Source: Campylobacteraceae bacterium (GTDB taxonomy: Bacteria > Campylobacterota > Campylobacteria > Campylobacterales > Sulfurovaceae). Taken from it: a stretch of 38,363 bases of DNA. The translations under genes and the position numbers were made by a program. The notes under the pieces are model-generated. The model was not told the origin of the DNA and made no database searches. It saw only the letters and a program-made list of their open reading frames with translations. Positions within the stretch are counted from its first letter, which is position 1, and each line of letters opens with the position of its first letter. Shown piece after piece: positions 19,623-29,191 of the stretch. The stretch is taken from positions 1-38,363 of the forward strand of contig JALWVW010000335.1 of NCBI GenBank assembly GCA_027079365.1, written 5' to 3'.

Positions 19623-20122
19623 ATTACGCCTCGGCAGCAGGACTGCCGGTAGCACTGACATCGGTAGACAAATTGATCAACTGGGGGCGATCCAACTCCC
19701 TCTGGCCTATGACCTATGGACTCGCCTGTTGTGCGATTGAGATGATGGCTACAGGTGCGAGTCGTTATGACTTTGACCGGATGGGGACGATCTTTAGGGC
19801 AAGCCCCAGGCAATCAGATGTCATGATCCTGGCAGGCACCCTTTCCAAAAAGCATGCGGAGTTTACCCGCAGACTCTATGACCAGATGATGGAGCCCAAG
19901 TGGGTGATCTCTATGGGATCCTGTGCCAACACAGGCGGGATGTTCAACACCTATTCGATCGTACAGGGCGTGGACAGGATCGTGCCTGTGGATATTTATC
20001 TCCCAGGCTGTGCCCCCAGACCAGAAACACTCCAATATGCACTGATGATGCTGCAGAAAAAGATTCGTAGAGAATCCGCAGATATGAACAAAAATACCAA
20101 GTCTAACCTGAGGATGCTATAA
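19604..20122 (+). CDS. nuoB: NADH-quinone oxidoreductase subunit B
   Basis: 172 aa; [55 protein letters not shown]. Confidence 0.98.
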   Translation: MAQHQVNYASAAGLPVALTSVDKLINWGRSNSLWPMTYGLACCAIEMMATGASRYDFDRMGTIFRASPRQSDVMILAGTLSKKHAEFTRRLYDQMMEPKWVISMGSCANTGGMFNTYSIVQGVDRIVPVDIYLPGCAPRPETLQYALMMLQKKIRRESADMNKNTKSNLRML

Positions 20123-20910
20123 TGAGAAAATATACCCCCAAAGACAATGTACAGGGCAAAGCATACCATACAGACAGATTTTGGGTTGCACCCTCTGTGC
20201 CGCGTACCGATGCCTCCGAAGATGCACACTTTGCGGCACTGCTGGAAAAGATCAAAGAAAGCATAGCGGTCAAAGATGCCTATATCCAGATTGGGCAGAT
20301 GGTCGTACATATCAACCCTGAAGACAATATCGCCGCGCTTAGACTTGTCAAAGAGGCGTGTGACTATGCCATGTGTACGGAGATCTCTGCAGTGGACTAT
20401 CTGGCACAAGAGGGCGAGTTTGAAGTCTTTTATCAGATGCTCAACCTCAAAAAGGCCAAACGCATCCGTATCGTAACCCGTCTCAAAGAGGGGCAAGCGA
20501 TCGAGAGTGTAGTGCCACTTTTCAACAGTGCCAATTTTGCCGAGAGAGAGATGTATGATATGTTTGGTATCGTGGCAAACAACCACCCCTTTATGAAGCG
20601 TATCTTGATGCCCGATGACTGGGAGGGACACCCGCTGCTCAAAACCTATCCGCTCCAGGGAGATGAAGCGGCATCCTGGTATGAAGTGGACAAGATCTTT
20701 GGCAAAGAGTACCGTGAGATCATCGGTGCAGAAAACAGAGATCCTTCCAAAATAGACCGATACGATACCAAGCGCTTCTCCAGAGTGGGCTATGAGGTGC
20801 CGTTTGATGCGGATATCTCGGAAGGCGAAAAAGAGACACCAATCGAGTACAGCGAAACACTGCTGGTCAATTACAATAAATCATCCAAGCAGTTGGATGA
20901 GCGAAGATAG
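20122..20910 (+). CDS. nuoC: NADH-quinone oxidoreductase subunit C
   Basis: 262 aa; SANFAEREMYDMFGIVANNHPFMKRILMPDDWEGHPLLKTYPL. Confidence 0.96.
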   Translation: MRKYTPKDNVQGKAYHTDRFWVAPSVPRTDASEDAHFAALLEKIKESIAVKDAYIQIGQMVVHINPEDNIAALRLVKEACDYAMCTEISAVDYLAQEGEFEVFYQMLNLKKAKRIRIVTRLKEGQAIESVVPLFNSANFAEREMYDMFGIVANNHPFMKRILMPDDWEGHPLLKTYPLQGDEAASWYEVDKIFGKEYREIIGAENRDPSKIDRYDTKRFSRVGYEVPFDADISEGEKETPIEYSETLLVNYNKSSKQLDERR

Positions 20911-20916
20911 GGGAAG

Positions 20917-22149
20917 ATGATGCAGCAACCTAACAAACTGGTACCATTTTTTGAGAACCTCAATTTTGAGAGAGATGACAATACCATGGTGGTCAACTTT
21001 GGACCCCAGCACCCTTCGGCACATGGACAGCTTCGATTGATGCTGGAGCTCGAAGGCGAGAAAGTGGTCAAGGCCTATCCTGATATCGGCTATCTCCATC
21101 GAGGGATCGAGAAGATGGCAGAAAATATGACCTACAATGAGTTCCTTCCTACTACAGACAGGCTGGACTATATCGCCTCCACAGCCAACAACTATGCCTA
21201 TGCGCATGCGGTAGAAAAGCTCTTGGGTATCGAAGCACCCAGAAGAGCACAGGCGATTCGTACGATGCTCCTGGAACTTAACCGTATCATTTCACACCTC
21301 TTCTTTATCGCAACCCATGCATTGGATGTCGGTGCGATGTCAGTTTTTCTCTATGCGTTCAGAGAGCGTGAGTTTGCTATGGACCTGATGGAGGACTACT
21401 GTGGTGCGAGACTGACACACTCCTCTGTGCGTATCGGTGGTGTACCTTTGGATCTTCCTGAAGGATGGTTAGCGCAGATGATGACCTTCTTGGACAAGAT
21501 GGAGCATGAGCTTGAGCATACCTATGAGGCACTTCTGACAGAGAACCGTATCTGGAAGATGCGTCTGGAGGATGTGGGGGTGATCGATGCAGAAGATGCC
21601 CTCTCCTGGGGTTGCACTGGTCCTATTCTCAGGGGTGCAGGCGTGCAGTATGATGTGCGCAAAGAGGAGCCCTATGAGCTCTATGGTGAGCTGGATTTTG
21701 ATATTCCGGTGAGTGATAGAAATGATGCCTATGGCAGATATATGCTGCATGTAGAGGAGATGCGCCAGTCTGCCAGAATTATCAGACAGGTGATGCCGAT
21801 CTATCGCAAGAGTGAACCGCAGCTGATGGCACATGCGCCTCAGTATCTCTCTGCCCCCAAAGAGGAGATTATGACGCAAAATTATGCACTGATGCAGCAC
21901 TTTGTACTGGTGACACAGGGTATGAGACCTCCCAAGGGAGAGGTGTATGCACCCACAGAGTCCCCCAAGGGAGAACTTGGATTTTATATCAAGTCAGAGG
22001 GTGAGCCCTATGCCTACAGGCTGAAGTGTAGGGCACCAAGCTTCTACCATACGGGTATTTTGCAGAAGGTGCTTGTGGGTACCTATCTGGCAGATGTAGT
22101 CACGATGATCAGTTCATCCAATATCGTCTTTGGCGAAGTAGATCGATAG
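20917..22149 (+). CDS. nuoD: NADH-quinone oxidoreductase subunit D
   Basis: 410 aa; [45 protein letters not shown]-terminal [20 protein letters not shown]. Confidence 0.98.
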   Translation: MMQQPNKLVPFFENLNFERDDNTMVVNFGPQHPSAHGQLRLMLELEGEKVVKAYPDIGYLHRGIEKMAENMTYNEFLPTTDRLDYIASTANNYAYAHAVEKLLGIEAPRRAQAIRTMLLELNRIISHLFFIATHALDVGAMSVFLYAFREREFAMDLMEDYCGARLTHSSVRIGGVPLDLPEGWLAQMMTFLDKMEHELEHTYEALLTENRIWKMRLEDVGVIDAEDALSWGCTGPILRGAGVQYDVRKEEPYELYGELDFDIPVSDRNDAYGRYMLHVEEMRQSARIIRQVMPIYRKSEPQLMAHAPQYLSAPKEEIMTQNYALMQHFVLVTQGMRPPKGEVYAPTESPKGELGFYIKSEGEPYAYRLKCRAPSFYHTGILQKVLVGTYLADVVTMISSSNIVFGEVDR

Positions 22150-22158
22150 GAGAAACAG

Positions 22159-22458
22159 ATGAAACGATTTGATTTAAGACACCTGAAAGATGATTTTTAT
22201 GACAGAATGGTTGCGCTGGTTGAGACAGAGACCAAGGTAGGAGAAGTGGCTATCTTTCTCTTTGAGGTGGGCGATTTCACTTCTATTCAGAAGAGTGCAG
22301 ACAGGATCAAGGAGAGTGGACATGAGCTGATGAACTCTCTGAAGTTCAATGAAGTGGACTGGACCATTGTGGTCAAAAGAGCCGACAGAGAGACGCAAAA
22401 AGCACGCCAAACGCATTATCAGGCAGCCAAAGCAGCAGCAGAGGAAGAGGAAAAATAG
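22159..22458 (+). CDS. Small acidic/basic protein in the nuoE position (NuoE replacement, Cj1575c-like by position)
   Basis: 99 aa; contains no cysteine, so it cannot be a canonical 2Fe-2S NuoE; lies between nuoD and the NuoF-like fusion. Confidence 0.75.
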   Translation: MKRFDLRHLKDDFYDRMVALVETETKVGEVAIFLFEVGDFTSIQKSADRIKESGHELMNSLKFNEVDWTIVVKRADRETQKARQTHYQAAKAAAEEEEK

Positions 22459-24470
22459 TGTCTGCAGTAGTTTTTTCGACATGGCAGGGCGAGTTTGTCG
22501 ACAATCGTCATGCCGAAGGCGATGCTGTTGCTCAGACGAGCTTCAAGTTACCAGTTTTGTATACAGCGGAGACGAAATCCAAAGCATTTATTGGCTGGGA
22601 TGGTGTGGCGATCTTTGATAGGGATATTGATGCGGTGAGGCTGGCTACAGAGTATGCTGCTCAGTACCAAGAATACTCCGAAGCCTGTGGTCGATGTGCT
22701 CCGGGAAGATGGGGAGGGCGCATTCTCTATGATATGTTGGATAAGATCGCCAGAGGCGAAGGAAGCTATGCAGATGTAGAGCACCTTCGTGAGGTGAGTC
22801 AGACGATGATGCTGACCTCAAAGTGTGAGATAGGTCGTACCGTTCCTAAGCCGATACTGGATCTACTAGAGCACTACAAGGAGCAGTTTGACAGCTGTAT
22901 CCTAGAGCAGAAGCCCTCCAGGCACTATCAGAGCGATATTGGTTATATTGCCAAGATCACAGCTCCCTGTATGGATGTCTGTCCGGCACATGTGGATATT
23001 CCTGCCTATATCGAGGGCGTCAGAGATATGCAGTTTAGTGAGTCACTGGCAGCGACCAGGCAGACCATGCCATTGGCACATACCTGTGGCAGAGTCTGTC
23101 CCCACCCCTGTGAGGATGCCTGTCGTAGAACCAATTTGGATGAGCCGATCTCTATTATGGAGCTTAAGCGACTGGGCGCAGACTATGAGGCAGACCATGC
23201 GCTCCCTTGGCAACACCCACACGCTCCCAAGCCTCCAAGGAATGATGGCAAAAAGGTAGCGATCGTCGGTGCAGGTCCTGCTGGACTGACAGCAGCTTAT
23301 TATCTGGGACTTGAAGGTATTCGGGTAGATATCTTTGAAGAGCTGCCTGTCAATGGGGGTGAAGTGGCAGTCGGTGTGCCAGAGTACCGTATGCCCATAG
23401 ATAAATACAACAAAGATATTGATTTGGTACTGGAGCTCCCCACTGTTTCCATACAGAATAATCATCGTGTGACTGCCGACAGGCTCAAAGAGCTCGATGC
23501 AGCGTATGACGCTGTTCTTTTGGGCTTTGGCGCACGACTCTCTAAGAAGGTCAGAGCAGACAACGAAAATCCTGATATGGGTGGCTATTGGGGAGCGATT
23601 TCAATGCTGGACAAGGTCAATCTCTGGCACAAGTACCAGATAGGCAGCCCTGCGAGCAATGAACTTAAGGGAAAGACAGTCGTTTGTGTAGGTGGGGGAT
23701 TTACCTCCATGGATGTCGTGCGTTGTGCGATCAGAGAAGGGGCCAAGAAGGTGACTATGCTCTACAGAAGAGACGAGAAGACCATTATTCGCAATACGAC
23801 TTATGAAGAGTACCATGAGGCAGTAGAAGAGGGGGTCGAGTTTATCTTCTACTCCTCTATCCGGGAGATTATAGATGATGGAAAACAGATTACCAAGTTG
23901 ATCGCAGATACCTTTGAGCTGGTACCTGATCCTGATGGCGGCAGACCACAGCTTCTCAAAGTAGAAGGAGGAGAGTTTGAGCTGGAGTGCGACTATCTTA
24001 TCCCCGCTGTTTCCCAGTCCTGCGATATGCAGCTCATCCCCGAAGAGTGGGATCTGAAGCTAACCTCTTGGGGTACGCTATTGACCAACGGCAAAGACTA
24101 TATGACCTCCAAAGAAGGGCTGTTTGCCGCAGGTGACTGCGAGTATGGTCCGATGACGATCGTCAATGCGGTGGGGCAGGCCAAAAGAGCGGCCTCTGTG
24201 ATCAGCAGATACCTCTATAACGGAGGAAAATGTACATTGACAGATGACGAGATCATGGAGGATCATCTCAACCAACTGAGGGTCTATAACAAAAATGAGA
24301 AGATCACAGGCTGGATGCCGGGACTGCCCAGAGAAGAGAGCGAGAAACTTAGTGTAGATGCACGCAAAACAAACAACAGAGAGGTCAACCTCGGCTTTAC
24401 GGGCGAAGAGGCCAGTGCAGAAGCAGAACGCTGTATGCGCTGCTACTATATCTCCATGGTTGCGGTATAG
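22458..24470 (+). CDS. NuoF-position fusion: N3-like Fe-S domain plus GltD-type FAD/NAD(P)H oxidoreductase
   Basis: 670 aa; ACGRCAPGRWGGRILYDMLDKIARGEG resembles the NuoF C-terminal N3 domain; then CMDVCPAHVDIPAYI, CGRVCPHPCEDACRR, VAIVGAGPAGLTAAYYLG and VVCVGGGFTSMDVVR, as in GltD. Confidence 0.88.
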   Translation: MSAVVFSTWQGEFVDNRHAEGDAVAQTSFKLPVLYTAETKSKAFIGWDGVAIFDRDIDAVRLATEYAAQYQEYSEACGRCAPGRWGGRILYDMLDKIARGEGSYADVEHLREVSQTMMLTSKCEIGRTVPKPILDLLEHYKEQFDSCILEQKPSRHYQSDIGYIAKITAPCMDVCPAHVDIPAYIEGVRDMQFSESLAATRQTMPLAHTCGRVCPHPCEDACRRTNLDEPISIMELKRLGADYEADHALPWQHPHAPKPPRNDGKKVAIVGAGPAGLTAAYYLGLEGIRVDIFEELPVNGGEVAVGVPEYRMPIDKYNKDIDLVLELPTVSIQNNHRVTADRLKELDAAYDAVLLGFGARLSKKVRADNENPDMGGYWGAISMLDKVNLWHKYQIGSPASNELKGKTVVCVGGGFTSMDVVRCAIREGAKKVTMLYRRDEKTIIRNTTYEEYHEAVEEGVEFIFYSSIREIIDDGKQITKLIADTFELVPDPDGGRPQLLKVEGGEFELECDYLIPAVSQSCDMQLIPEEWDLKLTSWGTLLTNGKDYMTSKEGLFAAGDCEYGPMTIVNAVGQAKRAASVISRYLYNGGKCTLTDDEIMEDHLNQLRVYNKNEKITGWMPGLPREESEKLSVDARKTNNREVNLGFTGEEASAEAERCMRCYYISMVAV

Positions 24471-24476
24471 GAGGGC

Positions 24477-26729
24477 ATGATGAGCAAAAGAGAAACAATG
24501 CCTTCCCTTGTGACAGTGACCATTGACGGGAAAGTGTGCCAAGGGCAACGGGGCCAAACCATCCTGGAGATCGCCAGAGCGCATGATATCTATATTCCTA
24601 CTATGTGCTACCTGACTAAAGTGATGCCAATCGCATCCTGTCGGATGTGTGTGGTGGCCGTAGAGGGTGTGGAGGGCATGATACTTTCTTGCCAAGAGAG
24701 AGCCGTTGAAGGTGCGGTGATCCATACCCAGAATGAGGCACTCTATCGTGAGCGACAGAATATCATGAAGCTCTATGGGGTCAACCATCCTCTGGAGTGC
24801 GGAGTCTGTGACAAAAGTGGTGAATGTGACCTGCAGAACAAAACACTGGAATTCCATGTTGACCAACAGCCTTTTGCCGCAAAAGATCAGCATAGACCTG
24901 TGCAGGATTGGGGATTTGTCTCCTATGATCCCTCTTTGTGTATCATGTGTGAGAAGTGTGTACGGGTCTCTAATGAAATTACAGGAAACGGTGCGTTGCA
25001 AATAGCCTCAGGTGGGTACAAATCCACCATTGTCAACACCAAAATGGACAAAAGCGATATGTCTTTGGGCGAATCTGCGGCAGTCTGTCCTGTGGGTGCA
25101 CTGGTTGCTACGGATTTCAAGTACAGCAGCAATGCCTGGGAGCTGGAGAAGATTCCGGCAAGCTGTAGCCATTGCAGTGCAGCCTGCCAGCTCTACTACG
25201 AGGTCAAAAATGAAAAGATCTATCGTGTGACCAACGCCTATGAGTTTGCTTCTCTGTGCGGGAGAGGAAGGTTTGATTTTGATTTTGCCAATAGTGGCGT
25301 AGTGAAAGATCAAGAAGCTTTTGATAAAGCAGTCAAGGCACTCTCGGAAGCAGATAGTGTGATCTTTGATTCCAGGATCACCAATGAAGAGGCACTGATT
25401 CTGCAAAAACTCAAAGAGAAACTGGGTTTCAGGCTGGTCAATCATGAGGCTAGAGCCTATCAGAAATTTACTGAGGCCTATAGCAGCATCTCTGGAAAAA
25501 CACTTTACAATGGTACTTTGAAGCAGGTAGCAGAAGCACGCGCTATCATCGTGCTTGGTACGCGACTCCATGATGACAATCCTCAGGTGGATTACCACAT
25601 CACCATGGCGAGCAAGCGACACAAGGCCAGAGTGGTCTATATGCATCCTATGGAAGATGGCAGGATGCAGGAGCGGGTGACACAGTTTGTCAAGTATGAG
25701 GTAGGCACAGAGGATGGTGTGGCTGCACTGCTTGCGCATACTCTGCTGACAGAAGCAGTACTTCCTGCCTCTATCAGAGAAGTGCTGGATGATCTGGATA
25801 TTGGAAACCTGAGTGCCGAAAGCAATATCGGGGAGGAGGAGTTGACTGATATCGCTGTGTCAATGCAGGGCAAAGCCCATCGTGTACTGATCGTGGGAAG
25901 TGATCTCTATGCACACCCCCGTGCCGCACAGATCGCCAAGCTGTTAGCACTGCTGGAGCGTTATGCCGGATTCAGTGTCATGCTGGTGCCGCCTTCAACC
26001 AATACACTGGGCGTCTCCCTGATCTGTACGCTGGATGATAGGACAGAGGGTAAAACCGTAGGCTACCACGCCAAGGCAGATTTTGTACTGAGCAGTAGCC
26101 AAGAGGGTGATCTGGATATGCCGGCACTCAATCAGCAGGAGGGCACTTTCACCCCTCTGGATAAATGTGTGGTGCCTACCCATGTGGCACTGCCCTACGG
26201 GGGGTTTGTGCTGAATGATCTTGCCTCTGCATTAGGTGTGAGGCAGCCTTATACGATAGCGTATACGGCAATGCTTCCGACAGACAAAGGATACCGGACG
26301 GAGCATTTTGATGCATTGCCTGACCACTATGATGCCACAGGGGAAGCGCACAGAGGATATCTTTTGCATGAGCAGACCTGTGCATCTCATCTCGAGATCG
26401 AAGAGGTTGAGGAGCTGGATGGATATGATGGTGTCGTCGTGTATCGCTGCGACAGTCAGGAGATACTTTCTGCCTCTATCCGACCGACAGAAGAAATGCA
26501 GTATATGCCCCTGAAAGGTTCACAGCAGTTTGCAACAGCAGCAAAACTAAAGGACGGAGAGGTGATAGAGTTTATGATTGATGGTGTCACAATGAAACGA
26601 GTGTTTAGGATTGATACATCTATGAAAGGAACAGTAGCACTAAATCCCCAGTTTGACATGGGATTAAGTACTCCTTTGCTATCCTCTTATAGATTTAGCA
26701 GGTTAAAGTTCCAAAGAGTGGAGAGCTGA
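24477..26729 (+). CDS. nuoG: NADH-quinone oxidoreductase subunit G, paralog 1
   Basis: 750 aa; N1b (CYL..SCRMC..SC), N5 (HPLECGVCDKSGEC), N4 (CIMCEKC...CPVGAL), N7 (CSHCSAAC...LCGRGRF). Confidence 0.93.
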   Translation: MMSKRETMPSLVTVTIDGKVCQGQRGQTILEIARAHDIYIPTMCYLTKVMPIASCRMCVVAVEGVEGMILSCQERAVEGAVIHTQNEALYRERQNIMKLYGVNHPLECGVCDKSGECDLQNKTLEFHVDQQPFAAKDQHRPVQDWGFVSYDPSLCIMCEKCVRVSNEITGNGALQIASGGYKSTIVNTKMDKSDMSLGESAAVCPVGALVATDFKYSSNAWELEKIPASCSHCSAACQLYYEVKNEKIYRVTNAYEFASLCGRGRFDFDFANSGVVKDQEAFDKAVKALSEADSVIFDSRITNEEALILQKLKEKLGFRLVNHEARAYQKFTEAYSSISGKTLYNGTLKQVAEARAIIVLGTRLHDDNPQVDYHITMASKRHKARVVYMHPMEDGRMQERVTQFVKYEVGTEDGVAALLAHTLLTEAVLPASIREVLDDLDIGNLSAESNIGEEELTDIAVSMQGKAHRVLIVGSDLYAHPRAAQIAKLLALLERYAGFSVMLVPPSTNTLGVSLICTLDDRTEGKTVGYHAKADFVLSSSQEGDLDMPALNQQEGTFTPLDKCVVPTHVALPYGGFVLNDLASALGVRQPYTIAYTAMLPTDKGYRTEHFDALPDHYDATGEAHRGYLLHEQTCASHLEIEEVEELDGYDGVVVYRCDSQEILSASIRPTEEMQYMPLKGSQQFATAAKLKDGEVIEFMIDGVTMKRVFRIDTSMKGTVALNPQFDMGLSTPLLSSYRFSRLKFQRVES
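26109..26146 (+). repeat. 38-bp exact repeat, copy 1 (in nuoG paralog 1)
   Basis: GATCTGGATATGCCGGCACTCAATCAGCAGGAGGGCAC, identical to 28579-28616. Confidence 0.97.
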
Positions 26730-26730
26730 T

Positions 26731-29190
26731 ATGAGCAGTATTACAATTACGATAGATGGTCAGGCGTGTCAGGCTAAAGAGGGTGAGTTTATTCTCAATA
26801 TTGCCAGAGCCAATGGGATATTTATCCCTGCAATTTGCTACTTGACGCGGTGTTCACCGACATTGGCATGCCGTATCTGTCTGGTTGAAGCAGACGGTAA
26901 GCGGGTCTACTCCTGTAATGCAAAAGCCAAAGACGGGATGAATATCGTTACAAAGAACGAAGAGATACTTGAAGAACGCAGGGCGATCATGGAAGTCTAT
27001 GATGTCAATCATCCTCTGCAGTGCGGTGTCTGTGACCAGAGCGGGGAGTGTGAACTGCAGAACTATACCTTGGAGCTTGGTGTTGATTCGCAGTCTTTTG
27101 CTATTCCCGATACCAAGAGAGAAGCAACCACCTGGAGCTCAGTGCTGCACTATGATCCGGGTCTGTGTATCGTGTGCGAACGATGTGTAACCGTCTGTAA
27201 AGATATGGTGGGTGATGCGGCACTCAGTACGGGTCCTCGTGGCGGAGAGAAGCTGAGCAAAGAGCTCAAGGAGATAGTCCCTAAAGATGCCTATGCCATG
27301 TGGAACAAGCTTCAGAAATCAGTCATCGTGCCCAGTAACGGTACAGGTGAGACCAACTGTAGCGACTGTGGTGAGTGTATCGCTGTCTGTCCTGTGGGTG
27401 CACTGGTCAGCAGGGATTTTCAGTATACCTCCAATGCCTGGGATCTGACACGCATCCCGGCAGTGTCTGCCCACTCCAGTGACGGGTTTCAGATCTACTA
27501 TGAAGTGAAGCCTACGTCTATCGCAGACAGAACACCCAAGATATACAGAGTAACTAATGAGTGGCACTATACTTCACTCGATGGTGCGGCTAGATTTGCC
27601 TATGATTTTGAAAATGGCAGCGCTCAAAAAGATCCTGTTGCTTTTGCCAAGGCAGTGGAGGCCTTGAAAAAGGCAGAGACCATACGCTTCAATGCGACGA
27701 TTACCAATGAAGAGGCATTGATGCTCCAGACACTCAAAGAGAAGCTGGGACTCAAGCTTTATAATCCTGAAGTGGGTGCTTACCAAAAGTTTCTTGCTTC
27801 CTATGCCAAGACAAGCGGTAACAGCCTCTACAGTGGGGATACGGACAAGATCATGAAGGAGAGTGATTTTGTGATTGCGGTGGGTACGCACCTCAGAAAT
27901 GAAGCACCAGGCAGCAGGCATGCCTTTAACAATGTACAGAAAATGAACAAAGGTGCCGGGCTCTATTTCCATCCTGTAGGAGATGCCCTTGTCCCTACCT
28001 TTGGTAAATCTGTCAGCCAGTTTGCGTATAGTCCTGGTCTGGAAGAGGCGGCACTCTATCTGATTCTTGATCTGTTTGCAGACAAGGAGAAACTCCCCAA
28101 AGAGGTTGCAGCATATCTAGAGGATTTCCACAGTACAGAGACAAAGACTGTCCAAGAGAAAGTCATGGTCGATGTGGTGGAGACTGTGGTGGACGAGGAG
28201 ACAGGTGAGAGCAAAGAGGTGACCAAAAAAGTACCTCAGATGGTGGAGAAAGAGATCGAAGTGGTGCGTAATGGACTGGTAGAACTTCTGGGTAAAAAGA
28301 GCGATACTTTCGCTGCAGAATTTGAGAAGATGCTCAAGAAAAAAGAGCGTTTCTCTCTGATGGTGGGAGAGGATCTCTATTATCACGAGAAGGCGGAAAA
28401 TCTTGCCAAACTGGTAGCACTTATCGAAAAAGCATGTGACTTTGATCTGGTGATCATCCCACCAAAATCCAATGCCTTAGGTGTCGCATTGATCTGTGCA
28501 CTGGATGACCAGGCCTCTGGCTACACGGTTGGGTACAATGAAAATGGTGACTTTAGACTCTCTGCACTGGGTGACGGAGATCTGGATATGCCGGCACTCA
28601 ATCAGCAGGAGGGCACACTGACCACACTTGGCAAAAGGATCGTACCCACCAACGCAGCACTGCCGTATCATGGATATGAGCTCAATGATCTTGTGCGAGA
28701 GCTTGTAGGTGCCCCTGCCGAGACGATTGACTGGACAGCAAAACTCCCCAAAAAGAGAGGCTACAAAGCAGTGGCATTTGATGCCCTCACCAATGCCTAC
28801 AGCAATGATGGTGTAGATCACAGAGGGTATCTTCTTGATACTGAGAGTAGAGAGGAGAAGCTTCCTGAAGTAGAAACTCCTGCAGTCTACAGTGCACTTG
28901 AGGGTGAGATCGCAGTGCGTCTCAACCCTGGCAGACAGTTCAGTGATTTTACAGACAAGGCACATCAGATATTTGAGCCCTTTGCGCTCTATACGAGTCC
29001 AGAGAAAGCAGCAGAGCTAGGCGCACGCGTTGAGGTGGTATTCAAAAACAGGGTGTTGAAACTGGATGTTATCGCCGATGACAAGATGGAGGGAGATATC
29101 GTCTGTGTGCCTGACTTTAAAAGCCGTGAAGATATCTATGGGCTCTTCGGCGATCGCCGCTATCAAACAGTAACACTAAGAAAGGGTTAG
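26731..29190 (+). CDS. nuoG: NADH-quinone oxidoreductase subunit G, paralog 2
   Basis: 819 aa; N1b and N5 motifs; CIVCERCVTVC...CSDCGECIAVCPVGAL (two 4Fe-4S clusters); N7 ligands absent (VSAHSSDGF, LDGAARF). Confidence 0.92.
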   Translation: MSSITITIDGQACQAKEGEFILNIARANGIFIPAICYLTRCSPTLACRICLVEADGKRVYSCNAKAKDGMNIVTKNEEILEERRAIMEVYDVNHPLQCGVCDQSGECELQNYTLELGVDSQSFAIPDTKREATTWSSVLHYDPGLCIVCERCVTVCKDMVGDAALSTGPRGGEKLSKELKEIVPKDAYAMWNKLQKSVIVPSNGTGETNCSDCGECIAVCPVGALVSRDFQYTSNAWDLTRIPAVSAHSSDGFQIYYEVKPTSIADRTPKIYRVTNEWHYTSLDGAARFAYDFENGSAQKDPVAFAKAVEALKKAETIRFNATITNEEALMLQTLKEKLGLKLYNPEVGAYQKFLASYAKTSGNSLYSGDTDKIMKESDFVIAVGTHLRNEAPGSRHAFNNVQKMNKGAGLYFHPVGDALVPTFGKSVSQFAYSPGLEEAALYLILDLFADKEKLPKEVAAYLEDFHSTETKTVQEKVMVDVVETVVDEETGESKEVTKKVPQMVEKEIEVVRNGLVELLGKKSDTFAAEFEKMLKKKERFSLMVGEDLYYHEKAENLAKLVALIEKACDFDLVIIPPKSNALGVALICALDDQASGYTVGYNENGDFRLSALGDGDLDMPALNQQEGTLTTLGKRIVPTNAALPYHGYELNDLVRELVGAPAETIDWTAKLPKKRGYKAVAFDALTNAYSNDGVDHRGYLLDTESREEKLPEVETPAVYSALEGEIAVRLNPGRQFSDFTDKAHQIFEPFALYTSPEKAAELGARVEVVFKNRVLKLDVIADDKMEGDIVCVPDFKSREDIYGLFGDRRYQTVTLRKG
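28579..28616 (+). repeat. 38-bp exact repeat, copy 2 (in nuoG paralog 2)
   Basis: Identical to 26109-26146. Confidence 0.97.
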
Positions 29191-29191
29191 T

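Noticed and set aside
19996-20631. 211-aa minus-strand ORF over nuoB/nuoC
   Set aside because: Antisense shadow of well-identified genes.
24078-25001. 307-aa minus-strand ORF over the end of the NuoF-like fusion and the start of nuoG1
   Set aside because: Shadow ORF fully antisense to two confident Fe-S protein genes; composition (His/Cys rich, no recognisable motifs) is typical of antisense reading.
25008-25739. 243-aa minus-strand ORF within nuoG1
   Set aside because: Antisense to a confident CDS, no RBS or family motif.
26109-28616. 38-bp repeat as a mobile-element or recombination footprint
   Set aside because: Both copies lie in frame at homologous positions of paralogous genes, so paralogy or gene conversion explains them better.
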